Shown: piece after piece, positions 11,001 to 25,400 of the stretch | Layout of the letters: each line of letters opens with the position of its first letter | Numbering within the stretch: position 1 is the first letter of the stretch | Source of the DNA: Diprion similis | Lineage: Eukaryota > Arthropoda > Insecta > Hymenoptera > Diprionidae | Length of the DNA stretch: 64,000 nucleotides | Reading direction: 5' to 3' | Assembly: GCF_021155765.1 (NCBI RefSeq) | Contig: NC_060107.1 | Coordinates: 12,324,501-12,388,500 of the forward strand | Notes under the pieces: generated by a model | Told to the model about the DNA's origin: nothing | Database searches by the model: none | The model's input: the letters and a program-made list of their open reading frames with translations, nothing else | Position numbers and translations under genes: made by a program

Positions 11001-14000
11001 CAGGAAATAATGGTGAAGTCACTTGCAAAACGTTGATTAACTTGATAACCATACAGTCTAACCAACAAGAGGAGCAAAGCAGCTTTCTCTCAGACGTCAA
11101 AATGAAAAAAGATTCCTCTACACCTCTGCCACGATTTAAGCACGTGAATTAGACCGGGCTCTAAGTCTGTTCAGCTTCTGCAGTTATAGGTTAGCCGTGT
11201 TATATAAGAGCGGTAGCTTCTGTAGGGTCCCCAAAATAAACGAAGTAAAATTGAAAATGTTTAATCGTGCAAAAGCAAAAATAGACGGTGTAAAAAGTGG
11301 CGAGACAAGTAATTGACAAAAATGGTTCGCGTAGTTATTCAATGACGAGGAGCCCATTCAGATAGCGAGATTCTTTCCAACACTTGGGATCTCTAATCCT
11401 CTTTGCTCGCTACCGTGGCCTGCTCATAACCTGAAGCCATACGCCATCAACGACGAAATCAAAAAACGACGATATTTCAGCTTGCATGGCAGCCATCAGA
11501 TCCTCAGTACAGTAACTTAATGCAGGTGGAGAGACAATTGTTACAACAAAGGCCTTTGTTCATACCAAAAGTACGTACATTTTGTAGTGTCGATTCCATG
11601 CCATTGAGAAATCGATACGATTCAACTCCAACGAGATCTATTTTGGTCCACGATTATTGTCTGGTAACGAGTACAAACGTTCCATTATTACAGACGGAAA
11701 ACTCAGAACCCAGTACTCTGTAGAACCGCATCTAGAGTACTACCTAATTTCTATCCAACTATGATCTCATCAACGGATCCTATTCAATGAATCATGATTG
11801 GAATGGTCATGAGAAGGAAAGAGGCCTAGAACAAAGGGCACGTAGGGGAATAGAAGTGAAGAAATAAACGTTCTACCGTATAATCTGAGGATTGATAAGC
11901 GTATAAAATAATCTGTTCACACCACAGTTTCAACGAGAATTGTTGCTGCGCCATAAAAGTTTACAAAGCAAGAATCAAGAATATGAAGATGGTATTACTT
12001 ACGCTCCGTTTTAGTGATAGCCATGTCGAAGGCACGAAACTGCACAAAATGAATTTTCTCACAATGGTACAGGAATATGGATAATACAGTCTTTCACGAG
12101 CAATTTCCGGCTCGGAATTAGCAGCACCTCAACTTAAAAAACAAAGCCTAATAAGGCGTAGATTTCGAGCCACGGGCTGGGATCGACCGGCGGTGAAAAG
12201 CGACTCCCGGCAAAGAATTAGGCACCCCTAGTTTGATCCGCACGAGGAATTGGCAGATTACCAACGTTCCTGGTAACGTCGAGTTATATTTAGTTTAACC
12301 GAGGCGAGGCAAACCGACGCTAGAACTTTGGAATCCGCAGATTGCGAACGACACTTGCGAGCTTTACGGTCTTCTTCTACCTGCTGCAGCCCATCCGACA
12401 CTGTCTGCGGCCGCCATTTGCCCAGGCCACGAACCTCTGCTAAGTCTCTTCTTTGCTAGTAGTGCGTGCGTGAACAAAACGATGGGCGGTGCTTGTTGGG
12501 GTTTGGGGCTAGAGTAAGACGAAGGTCCGGGTTCTCTTCTCCGGAAAACTTGGAGGCTATCTCAGAGGGTTGAAAATCGGAAATTATTTTGCTTCACGGG
12601 CGTATGGTCTGGTGTTTTTTTTTTTTTTTTTTTTTTTTTTTTCCCCCCTCAAGAAAATCGGAATTCCTGTAATCTAAATATAGTATTAATTTACAGATTA
12701 TTATTTCTTGTAAGATGATGATAAGTAAACATTTATTTTACCGTTTACCGAAAGTTTCGTTACACTATTCATAACTACTGCTTCTTTATCGAGAAAATTT
12801 TATTTGTAATTTTCTGAAATACTTTTTCCAACTTTCTAGTTTTATAGATGATCGAGTATTTCGACTGGTGATAATTTATACGTTCAAGTAGGTAACACAC
12901 GGTTTAATTATGAACCAAGTAACGATGTGATGAAGAACCAGGAACCTTGTTGATAAGACGTATGTTTCCTATTTTCGCAATTGTGCCTATCACGACAATA
13001 AACACGTCATCAAATTCTAAAACGATAACAAATTAATAAACCTACCCAAAATAATGATTTATATCAACATTCGGAAGTAACTCGCATAAGGAACTTTAGT
13101 TATTACTATTGTGAGTACAAGTCCGTCCTAACACAAATCATATGTCAGGTCTGTATTAGCAGGCGAGTGATTTGCCTGACCTTGATCATGGGGCAGCCTA
13201 AGCACTTTCCACCGGAATGCATTTCGATCTCATAAGACATAAGACTGAAATCAAGTGAAATATTTTTATATCATTAAAATAACTCGAAAACTACCAGACC
13301 AATCGAATCCAAAATATGATTAGTTGTAAACTAAGATCAATAGTTGCGTCGGTTGAGACCAAAATCGTCGAAATCCGTTGATCTATTGCCGAGACTTCAT
13401 CTGAATATGGACTTCAATGGAAAATTCTCTAGACCTTAAAGACGCCTTAAAACGTCGACATTTAGTGAAAAATTAACGTTTCATTTTTAGGTTATTAGGA
13501 TCGATAACCAAATCTGTCATAAGAACATTCAATAAATGTTGGAAAGACAAATTATTTACGAATATTATTATGTATACAAAATATTCCTGAGAAGTAAAAA
13601 AAAACTTCGCCTGTGTTCTGTCAGGTGGTAACGAAAGTGCAGGTAACAAATTAAATGTGAGTAACAAGATTGCCGAGAGAGCATATTATCTGAAGTCGTT
13701 TGGAATAACGCCAAGCGACTGAAGATGGCGCCACGACTCAATAAGCGTCGCAGCCATTGCGAAAACCAAATGTATGTATGTACGTCTGTAGTGCAACAAT
13801 TTGTAAACTGAAACGATAATTATTGATTTTTATAAATGAATTTACAACTACTTGATTGTTACACTGCTTAATTAATTGAACTTGATTAATGCCTGCCATG
13901 CTGTATTTATTTGCCCAGACTTCACTGACGATGAGATAATAATACAATTCGTCTTTGAAACAAAAAACGGAATACAAAAAAACTTTCTGTTGATCTTTCC

Positions 14001-17000
14001 GGACTTCGCACGAGTGACCAATCCGATTACGTTACTTGCCCATTAGCATGCATAGCGACAATGACACTCATCATTGATAAACTAATCGCTCTGACTAAGC
14101 ATGATAAAACGATGCTTGAATGCAAAGTTCGATGATGACAAAAAAAATTACAGGTATGTTGGTATTGTGTGGTTCAGTGAGGTGAAATTTCAATAGTACG
14201 ATTTGAAAACAGAATTCACGATGCATCAGAATTGCTAACACCGGCAAAATTACGGATCGAAAATGGGCGAGAAATCGTATTTCAATCACTTCATCCTTTA
14301 CGATCTTGTAAGATTTGGTTGTTATTCTGACGATGTTCCAATCTGCATTATCGACAATTTCAGGAATCAGTATCGATAATAATTGCACTGCTTGAGTCTA
14401 GCGACCTAGCGAATGATACTCTACCTACCCAATTTCAAGCTTATCGAAGATTCTGATTGAAACCAAAAAAGCAAAAAAAAAGTACGTACTCTACATTGAT
14501 TAGAAATAATTTCTGTGTTTCAAGATTAATTAAAATCTGATAGTGAATTAGGCAAAAAACGTGCTATTAAAACCGCCATAAACTCACACTGCTCGATTAT
14601 CTTACACGTGTCTGAACAGTGAAAAACTAGAATAATTGTGAAACTTTTGGATTTTCGAAATACCAATACAGCAACACAAACTGTCCATAAACTTCGTACA
14701 AGCTTAGTGAATTTTTTTTGTTTCAGTATTTGCTCTCCAATTCCTATTTTACATGGAAAAGAGAAATGAGCCATGCACGTGGAAAATAAAAATAGTGAAC
14801 TTGTGGTTCACTAATGATACGTAAATACAGACTTAGAAATATATTGCACAGAAAAAGAAAGGTACTAAGATGTTCTAAGAGACACGCACAACACATATAT
14901 CGTCGATTCTTACCTTTGGGGTTCAGTCTTTCTGGGTTAAACCATGCGTCTGTAAAGATAATATTAAATAGGTTAATTTAGCGAACTTTCCATCACCCTG
15001 AGATGAAATTTTTACATAGATATACAACTTAAAGGAAGAAAACGTTAATCGACCTGAGTCACGAATTTTTAGAACCGTAATTTTTTACCCGAAAATTGAA
15101 TACCGTGAAATATTATTATTCACTGTACTTTGACTCACGACGATCAACGTTTTAACCTTCAGATTTTTTTAATTATAAAAAAGTTACCCTACATGTTAGC
15201 GAATAGTTCAAATTTCATATAATAGCGTTAATTTTCCATCTCTTGTAATATTTTTACAACAGCGATAGGTAGATCATTGTATAGGTGAACAAAAACGTAA
15301 GTATGCATAATATAATAGCCTGGGTTTAGTTTTAGAAATTCAAATTGTAGGATTAAAGTCCATTCCGTTGAATCCACAGAGCTGCGAGATTTATTGTCAA
15401 GTCGCTATTTCTATAAGTGTGTCAAATAAGTATAGAGATAGTGAGAAGTATATATACTAGAAGGTATGAGATTGCGTAACACTGGGGAAGCTATAGATAG
15501 CACGAATAATAGAATCATGTGTGTATAACCTATAACGTGACATTTATAGTTCCAAAGTTTCATTGCAAGTCAATGTATTTTCCTATTCTAATAAGTTCAT
15601 TCATAAGAGAGTCGTTTATACACATATAATAGTGTAACTTGCTGCCAAATACGGAATAATTCATTACTTATTATACCTCAATAAATTATAAAAAAAAAAA
15701 ATAAAAATTATCTGCAACAATTTAAAGAACGATAAAGCAGCTGCGAAAAAAATTTGCTTCAACGACATACTTTTGTTCTCATATTACCAGCAAAGAATAA
15801 TAAGAAATATTCCGGAGATTCATACATAAGGTACTTGAGGTATAACCTATAAATCTGTCCCCAGCTTCTGAAAGCGAAGCCTGGTTAAACATACATACAT
15901 ACCGGCTGGTTTAAACATAGCTTTACTAACAATTAGCACTCGTCGGTAATAATAAGGCAGCAGCCGGGTCCTTTCTGTTTGCAGTTTCGTCACCAATTCA
16001 TCTACGCTTCGAGTATAACACGGATCTTCATGAACATTATTTTCAGCTCGGATGCTGGATGTGAATGATATTTGGTATAAATTATTAACAGATTTCCGGA
16101 ATGAGTTCAATGAAGCGTGTCCCGGTGATCGAACGAATTCGAAATTCGTAAGTGAGAAATATTGGCGCCATTAGGGAACGAAAGGTTATAGGTTAGGAAT
16201 CAGTCAGTATAAAAAAGAATATATACAATAAGAGAAAGAAAAGTAGAAATAGAAATTGTAACGTTAAGCATAAATTTAAAACCGAAGAAAGAAGAGAAAA
16301 ATACAAATCAAAACTTTTGTACCTACAAGTTGCAGCAATGAATCATCGTCGTAACGTTGCAATAACCGCAGATGGAAGTGGTAGAATAATAATAAAATTC
16401 AACTTACCCACTGTTCATAATTATTATACATATGTATGTAATTTTAATCAAACTGTATGCTTTTTTTATCAGATATAATATCATGTGAGGATTATTTAAT
16501 GACGCAATTTACTTCATCGTAAGTATGTATGTATCTACGAGAAAATTAAAAACCGTATCAAATCGTTCACCAAAAGATTTGATCAGTAATCGTTATCTAG
16601 AAATACGTGCATATAATATTCTCACTGTTCTTGCTTTAAATTTTCTGGTAAAAACGGAGAACTGTTGTACATTCCAAAGGTTGGTACAGATAACTGAATT
16701 ATCACTTAAAACACAATAGATCTGTTGTTGAATTATATAAAATAAAAAGACGAATAAAAATCAAGCACCGTAAAGCGAGTTACATCAACATGATGATTTG
16801 AAAAAATGTTGCTACGTCGAAACAAAATCGCGATAACACGATAAGAAAATGTGAAATAAAACTGTAAGTTGCAAAAATTTGTTTTATCATGAGATAAGTT
16901 ATCCATAAATTGTGCCACACTCCTCGCGGAGCTTTTTACACTATCATTCATCACTAGGATTACAAATAAAACGACCGTTGATGGAGGTTATAATTACCAT

Positions 17001-20000
17001 CTTGTGATAGGCATAAAATATATTCAGTTACATCTGTAACAAGTTGTGGTAGACACCACAGACAGTTTCAATGCCTTTCGTATAAGACGATCGGCTTATT
17101 GTTAAATCATCCTTCGCAAGCAAATATTTCATCCGAATCACGTGACCGATATAAATATTAAATATACTCTTTTACGTTCAATGCAGCGAAAGAGCGTTGA
17201 GGATATAATGTTTTGAATACCTCTTAGCAAGAGCAAGTTCTCATGAATCCGCTTGCATTTTCGTTAGTGCGTACGAATGAAATCAAAATTTAACAAATAA
17301 CCTAAATCATCTCTGACTGACTGATCAATACTCTACGAATACTGACGTCTTTGGCTCAAAAATGCAGGCATTAGGCTATACAGTCGGGACTGAAACGTGG
17401 AACGTAGAACGTGTCCTAGGTTATGTTTCTCTGGTTACTTTTCTAGGTATGGTTATTTCGTTCAACAATCGAGGTGCGCTCTTTACAGAACTCGAAAAAC
17501 CCGAAGTGCGAAACCTAGTCTGGGACTGTATCCCCTCATGGTGTGTGAAATTCTATGATTCGTTCTAACGATTGTATACAAAGTATTTACTACTTATTGT
17601 CTACCGATGGATAAATATCTACTTGTGGTATGTGGAACTAAACAGATAGGTTAAGTTAGGTTAGATCGAGAGCTCTCGCCTCTTCGCACCGGTTATTGCG
17701 TCGTGATGTAGACGAGTTTTTCTTGCACGTATATTGTGTTACAAAGCGGATGAGCATTGGTGCGCAATAACTGCGCGATGGTGGACTTGCAACTTGTTGT
17801 GAAACGGAGGCCTATTGATAGAAACCGATTCATTCAATTTATGTTTTCAAAGTGCATACACGCTGCGTAATTAAATGCAGATAAATAATTTACAATTGGC
17901 GTGGATTTTTGTATGTTTTGTATAATAAAAATTGCAAGACTTTCGAGGAAAGTAATTCACTCCGGAATCCTACATCAACTGTATTTTTTATCACTCCTGA
18001 AAGGACTCCATCGTAATGTAATATATGCCTGCCGTCTGAGACTACAGAATGAAAACAACTAGGGTCGAGTTCATGGATATAATCGTATAAAGGCACAACG
18101 ACCGACGAAAGATAATGACTATGTAGATAATTGTAAGAACGATAAGTTTGCTTTTTCGCATACGAATGTTGTGATTCTGAACATATTTTTCATCGCTATT
18201 TTACCAAGTTTCCAAAATTTGACATTTAAACTGCGATATCCGTCGAAAATCTTTAGAACAATTGCATTTGGAACAAAATTTTCACAATTTGATTTTATAC
18301 CAAACATTCCGATTCGCTCACGTGATATAAAAAGTCTTTTTCTAACCTTTAAGTTGCGAAGTTTCATCAGCCAGAAACTTTTGGCAAAGAAAGTAACGAA
18401 CGAATTGACAAAAGCTCAACTTGGCTAAAGCAGCACAATAACGCCGTCATATCTTGAATACATCATACAACGGTTGTTTGCATCGTTTTACAAACATACC
18501 ACAACAATAAGTCACAGCTAGCCTTGACTGAGGACTTTCTCCTGGCCGAGCAGCGTTTTTCGGTTATAAATGTGGCAACACTCGATGTTGTGCTAGTGCA
18601 CGGAACTCTGGAGACAATACAAGATTAGCTGTGACCCTCAGTAACTATGACTAGTACAGAAGTGTTCGTTTCACATCTAGCACAATGACCAACTGCTACC
18701 AATTAGTGTAAACTTCCTCTTCGTTATCGCAAAGTAAAGAACTAGGCCCATACCGTTAAATCATATCAGTAACCACACGAACGATTGTGTCCCAAACAAC
18801 AACAAAAAACTTGAAGGACCGACCGTTATTTCCATAAAATGAGTTTTCCTAAGCCATGAACAGGATAATATTCGAGCGGTGTGAAATTCGACGCCATAAT
18901 TTGTACGGAGCTGGATCCGCATGCGCGATAAAAGGTTCCATTCGTGGCGTCAGACACCGCAGTGATGACTGCTATCACTATTTACAGGTGCTGTGATCCG
19001 GCACTAGAAAGTACGAGACGAGCAGATGAATTACGTGACTTTGCACCAACATTCAAAACCCGAACTAACAAAGAGCCACTGGTGACATAATGAGAGTTTT
19101 GACAAAAACCGAGCAAACCACTTCTACGCAACAAAAGAATCTGACAAACAGGTTGTAGGATGATTCAAAAAGACACGTGATCTGCATTTGAAAGCGTCAA
19201 ATATCTTGGGCCAACTAAAAGCTGATCCTCCAATTGTGTCTTAAGTTTATAACTTGCGATTCATCCTCAAAAATTTTGGAATGATACATCAGTATAAGCT
19301 TGTTACTGTGCCATCGGTGTAATATCTCTGATGTGAGCAAAATAATGTAGAGAATCTATTACGACCTTGGACTCACGAGCTGTGTTAATTGCGGGAAATA
19401 GTATGGATGTGAAATAGTACAACGTCCAGTGACGACATGGCATAAAGGTAGTAGCTTTTGGACGAATATATAAGCTATACCATTTACCAATAGTAGCAAT
19501 CTATTCCGAAATCGCATTACGGGTAGACCTTTGCATCGAGAAATGGAAACTTGATTGCTTCACGGGGCAGAGTCCGGGAGTTATTCAAGTTTGGAGGTGG
19601 AGAAACAGGATGATTGATGAGCATTGACTCGGCGCAAGCAAACTGCCAACAAGGCGGATGAGACCGATTAAGAATCCAAATTGGAGAAAATTAAACACCG
19701 AGGAGGAAGAGGAGGAGGAGGAGGACTTTGTTCTCACTCCATGAGTGATATGCAGAGGGTGTTGGTATTACCAATTACTTATTCCAACTGCATGCTGCAG
19801 CTTGATTGCCAATGTTCAATTCCCAATCACGTTACGTATTCCCTGATGACTTAATTCGGATGTTTGAACAAGTTACCCTTTCGGTACCACATCTATATCT
19901 CTTACTGGACGTATAAGTGAAAACTTTATATCCACACAGTTAATCACAGTCTAGGATAATTCTTTTGTCGTTAAATATGCGAACTGATGAAATTTCATTA

Positions 20001-22393
20001 GAATGCAAAGGCGACTTATTGTATTATAAATGAAGATTTGAGCTCGTCTTCAACCTGATTCAGGTTCAGTTTAATTCTTATACGAATTATACATAAGCAT
20101 GATTTGTCATAGTGAAATCATTGTTGTATTCCAGAATTCATTAGTAATCCGTTCTTATAACGCACTGCGACAAACTGTAAAGGGAAGAAGATACTGCGCA
20201 ATTCATTGAGATTAAATCTAACAATTACCTGATTATTTTAAAAACAGTATCGTCGGTTCATTGGTTTCAATTTCTCAAGGTTACGAAGTGTAGATGGTAT
20301 TTGCTGGGTGAGAAGAATTTAGTATATGTATATAAGACTAAAAATAAAATGTTGTTTGACCGTATTCGGTATATCCGTGCGGTCATAATGATCAGTCAAG
20401 TCTCGTACAGGCTGCCATCCTTTAAACATGGTCACAGGAGTGAATTGTTACCTAACGGAGCAGGCGCGGCGTTGTCAACTTGAGTATATGTATACGTCGG
20501 TTCGAGAAGGTAAATTGATAATCAGGTTTTTCGTCGCCAAAAAAACGACGCGAAAATAAGGGAAGTCACCATAAAACGAGGCGCAGTGAAAATTAAAAAG
20601 AAACTGAAGAACGGAAGTGGGGGAAGTTGCATTATGCACTTAGAAAATTGCATAGCAAAATCAAAAAGGTATCTTACTAGGGTCGAGGATGTTCCATACA
20701 CAGGGTGTGCCGTTCGAATTGGGCTTTGGGGTTGACGGAGGCCTCTTGCAGACGATGTCGGCTCCCTGATCCACCGCCTCCTTGACGAGGTTCGTAGCGG
20801 TTGATATAATTTCCGAATCCATCTCGAAGTGTTGCAGCACCTAAACCTCGCGCACTTAACACTGCTTAAACAATCGAACGCGCCCCTTCAGAACGTTTGG
20901 CGTCACGAAGAAAAGCACAAAGTACAAAACGACCGTCGTGTCCAACGCCCGATTTAAAATCGCTGGGAGGGACTCGGTATCGCTGCACTGTCGTCGATGC
21001 TGGTGCTCAACGCAAAGAGGACTGACGCTGATATCGACCCGAACCGAGCCTCCTGCAGTCCTCTACCTCCCAGCCCTCACACTCAGGGCGATCCGCGCGC
21101 CCCTGCCAGCTTTGCGGACACGTCGTCAACTACCTGAACCTCGAGTCCCGGGCGCCCTGACCTGACCCAGGAACTGGGAACCAGCAAGGCCTTCGACGCC
21201 CCGTAAGACCGAGACCTCAGATCCCTTGGCGATCTGAATCTAGAGGACGTCGGACCTTCCGGTTTAACCAACAAATTCGACGAATCTGGATGGGGATTGT
21301 TAACTTCCCAAAGTCATAGTGACCATTAGATCGAATACTATTAGTCGAAATTCGCAAGACTCCGAGTAGTTTGAATCACGAATGCTCGAAATTCCGAATA
21401 AACTAAGAAAAGTAGATCCCAATTTTGACCATTGGATTGGTTTTTGCTATTGGACAATTCTATTACCATTCAGAACTTTGAGTCTTCGGATTGAAGAAAC
21501 CGTACTTATATAGATAAAGATCAATCTGCGCTTTGATAATTTGAAATCAATCTGACCTTCACCTGAATTTTAGAAAATGGTACTTTAGACTTATTTTACT
21601 AAACGATAAAGAAAGAATTGGGATTATCCTGGCGTCTCGCTCTGGTGATTGTGATGATTTTTTTATAGTCAAATATTCTACGAAGACTGCTTATTGTCGT
21701 CGGCTGAAAACTAGAAGATTTTGGGTACTCTGCACTAGGATCGACGATATGATCCTACGTATTTATGGAGACAATTTATCGGTCTAACTGTTACGAGACG
21801 TTTGTAAGAACTGCGATACAATATTGCCAAATTATTGTATGTCCTATGACTGACAATGAGTGATTCAGTTTAAAAGTATCGACGGTTTTAGCGTCGGTAC
21901 CATGCACGGTGTATTTCGTCGAGTGTGATTCAAGAATCAATATACTCATTAAGTTTTTCTGGAACTTCTTTGCTTTGCAAAAATCATCAAGTCTACGTGC
22001 GTTTATCGATTCCGTCATTTGGACAAGCAAAAGATATGAAATTAGCTTTAGCTTTCAACTGTGTTTCCAAACTTGAAAGTTATACTGTCTCATCGAAGTT
22101 AGGTCACCATGAGTCTTTAGTTTTGGTATCTAGATGTCTAGAATGCGTTATGATCCAAGCGAAATTCACTGTTCGTTAACTGTCTATCTGTGCGACAAAT
22201 CAAGTCACACTTTTGACATTCCATGAAACGCGTTGTCTGCACGTACCAGAATGACGACGTCTGCTTAAAATAGATTATTCTCGCATCCAGACGATAACGA
22301 AATCAGTTATGCGAATTATTAAATTGGATATAATTGGTCGAGGTGTAGATTCGTTATTGTATAACACTGGAGAACATGACGTGGCTTAAAAAC

Positions 22394-22435
<42 letters not shown>

Positions 22436-25400
22436 CAAGAGCAGAAGCAAAATACTAATAATAGTAATTAGCGATTCCTATAGTCTAAGACTCGTCTAGA
22501 CTCTTATAATACGAGTTTTGCATTACGAAGGCACTTATATCCGCGTCCAAAGATAAGATTTAGTGATGGAAACTTTGTAAAACACGATGCTAGTGCGTGA
22601 TCTGACAGTATATTCTATATTCACGTTACATAGCCACGAAAAACTATATAAGTTCCGTAAATTATACACCAAGTTGCTCATCAGAAAATCAACAGTGAAG
22701 ACTTTGAACTTGAAGAACCGATTCGTTCGTCACCCGCACGTCACAAGCATCGGTATGAACACGCTCCCACCAACTTCGGCAACTTAAACAAAATTTGTAT
22801 ATTCCTGGGTTATTATGGTCATTTAGTTGCTTACAGACAGCGTTACTTTAGTGTCTTTGCAGCACGATCCGTACTGTGTTTGAAACTTTGATTCGTCATC
22901 GTAGGTCAATACAAAAGATGGTACAAATTTCACGTTCAATTGTTGTTCATAAAATGATTGTGCAATGCTCATTTTTCGTTGAATAATTCTTTTAGTCCTT
23001 GCATGAGGAGAACAAATTGCGCTTTGCTACCAATTTTGAAGCAATTTAATTCCAACAATACCAATCAAGCCACAAAATTGAAGTTGAATAAGCATTTACA
23101 ACGGCTCGCGCCTTCCAAACGTGCTTATAAGAATCGAATCTTATCGGGGACTTGTAGAGAGCTTTTCTTACGTTAGTCGAGATAAGATATAAGCTCTTTG
23201 GACACGAACCCTGTCATCCAAGTTATCGCGCTGTCTAGACAGCTGCCTTACACTAGTAAAAATAAAAAATAGACTAGGAACGATCAGGAATGATTTTCTT
23301 TATAGAAATTCCAATTCTACTCGTGCATTAAAAATAGGTAGTAGGTGCACTAACCTTTTTACTGAGGAGATCAAAACCCGACAAATTTTTCTTTGGAAAA
23401 ATCTCCAAGACTGTTAGCTAATAATCTCTGTTGATTCTCATAGTGTTAGAGAAGGAAAGGGACAACGAATATGAATCGGCAGAAGGAAAACTAATGAAAA
23501 GGGGCACGCTGCAGGAAAACAAAGTTTTTGTTTCATAAAATCGTTATGATTGCGGTTTAGTTGTAGTTTTACCAAAAATTGGTTCATTACATCATACAGC
23601 AGGCGATTGGAGCTGTTAATGTAGTTTTTTCTTTTTTGTAAAAAGAATCTGAATGAAATCAGGACGACTTTACAATATGTTGCGTTGCGAGCTGATATTT
23701 CGCTAGCTGGGAATATGAAGAGAAGAAAAAAGTAGCTAATACACTCGTGATGTCGTAACAAAGAATAATGCAAGTGGTAAATACATACACCACACGTCCA
23801 AAGGGCTTGAGCCTGCTAACGAAGTCTGAATAACCACGCAGGTAGCCTGCAGGGTTGGTAGGTACACAATATACATACCTGAGTGACTATGTACAGCCGG
23901 GTGAAAGAGCGAGACTTTTTCGTGATTCTATTGCACTCAGAGACCCGCTTCAAGAATCTTTGCTGGACTGTACAGGCGCCAAGAGGGTTGGTTAGAATGT
24001 CGACAGACGACCTGGCGCCCACGCAAACCTCATAGGGATCGAAACCGCAGGTGAGTCAGCGTATTTCCAGACTATACTGATAAATGAGCCGAGAATAATA
24101 ATCCACGAAATACACTTGTGTCATCGAAATTATTTATCGTTGTTTCCATGTGAGATGAGCAATGGAACGCGTCATCCTTTACTCTCAGACCGAGAGCTTT
24201 ATTACTTCGGCAAGTGATCGAATGACACTTCAAAATACTTGACAGATTTCATTGGACTCCAGATATTTTACGTAATTGCAAAAGACGTCGTAAGACTTCA
24301 GGGGACTTCAGAGATTCATGGATTTCAAAGGGTTTCTAATAAATTCAAGGTTTTTTATGGTAGTTACTAGTAGTTCAGATTTTTTGGGCCTCGTTATACA
24401 CCCTATTCTACTACTCTCATGTAGACGTAAGAGGGCATGATGGAAAGTCGGGAAAATCAATATTGCGGGGTATTAATAATTTACTACAAAACTGCAGTCA
24501 GGTGCCATATTTCCAGAGTCCAACGACCCATTGGTGTGTCAAGAGAAATATTCATCTGTGGCTAGGTAACTAGAGTTATGTAATTTGCAATGTTGCTGCG
24601 GATGCAATGCGAAAAGTCGTTTTTTTTTAACCTATGCAACAAATTTGCTCCAGCCGGTGAAAAATATCCTTTGCATTTGTCACCCATTGTTATGTAATCA
24701 AAATTCGTCGGTAGTAACGATTTCCGTTACGCGGAAGCTCGTCGACGCAATTCAATTAGCGACTTGTGTCAATTAACTGTCCAAATATGATCTGCAGTGG
24801 CGCATCGATGACATAACAACGATGCGACAAAACTGTCTGACACAAAATGATCATACAAGTATGGTATAATGGACTTTCATCGTGGCTTGAATGGTAACGA
24901 TTGATTCACTGTCTGAATCATCCGAGTTCGATCGCGAAATTCGTCACGCTAGAAAACTGTCGCAGATTTAAATTTGCCGACATTTGTCCGTTTGGTGAAT
25001 TCCAATGTTACTTTGTTTCCTCGATGTTGATATTTTGAATTACAGAAATGAGAAGATCTACCGAATACTTACTTGTGGAAGCAATCGGTTGATCGATGTA
25101 GCTAAATTTTCGAAGTGCAGAAATATGGTGAATTGAAAATATGGTGAATCTTGGAAAAATGAAAAATGCGTTTCACTTAGGCATCGCGATATAAAAAAAA
25201 TTCTGCAGGTAAATAAACAAGCAGAAACGCGCAGAATACACATCGTTACGCGTCAGCTGTATAAAGTTCACCAAGTCCCTGCGGAAGAAGACGGCATTAA
25301 CCTTTGCACGAGCATTGCAGGTCAGAACCCTAACGCATTATTCTAAATTTGTTACCCTCAGCCTCAGCCTTTGCCTGATTGAAAATGTTTCGCTGGATGA

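Larger units (their letters stand above)
8020..12002 (-). other. Rtnl1 intron/promoter interval between the 7-codon and 19-codon first exons
   Basis: Apart from the E-box promoter and the two inverted-repeat elements, I see no gene. Short frames at 10229-10465 and 11520-11723 have no recognisable family and intron-like composition. Confidence 0.6.

Noticed and set aside
15847..16110. Minus-strand 87-codon frame, with a possible short first exon MFKPA near 15.91 kb
   Set aside because: A phase-1 GTATGT donor is present, but the codons look intronic, there is no promoter-like block and nothing marks it as conserved.
17643..17665. TTAGG-like telomeric repeat
   Set aside because: Only about two imperfect units are present; chance is enough.
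23816..24022. Minus-strand frame ending at a GTATGT donor, as another Rtnl1 first exon
   Set aside because: The donor is in phase 0, which does not fit the shared exon or the cassette.
24900..24960. tRNA-like GTTCGATC string
   Set aside because: No acceptor stem or D-arm can be formed around it; I found no tRNA in the window.
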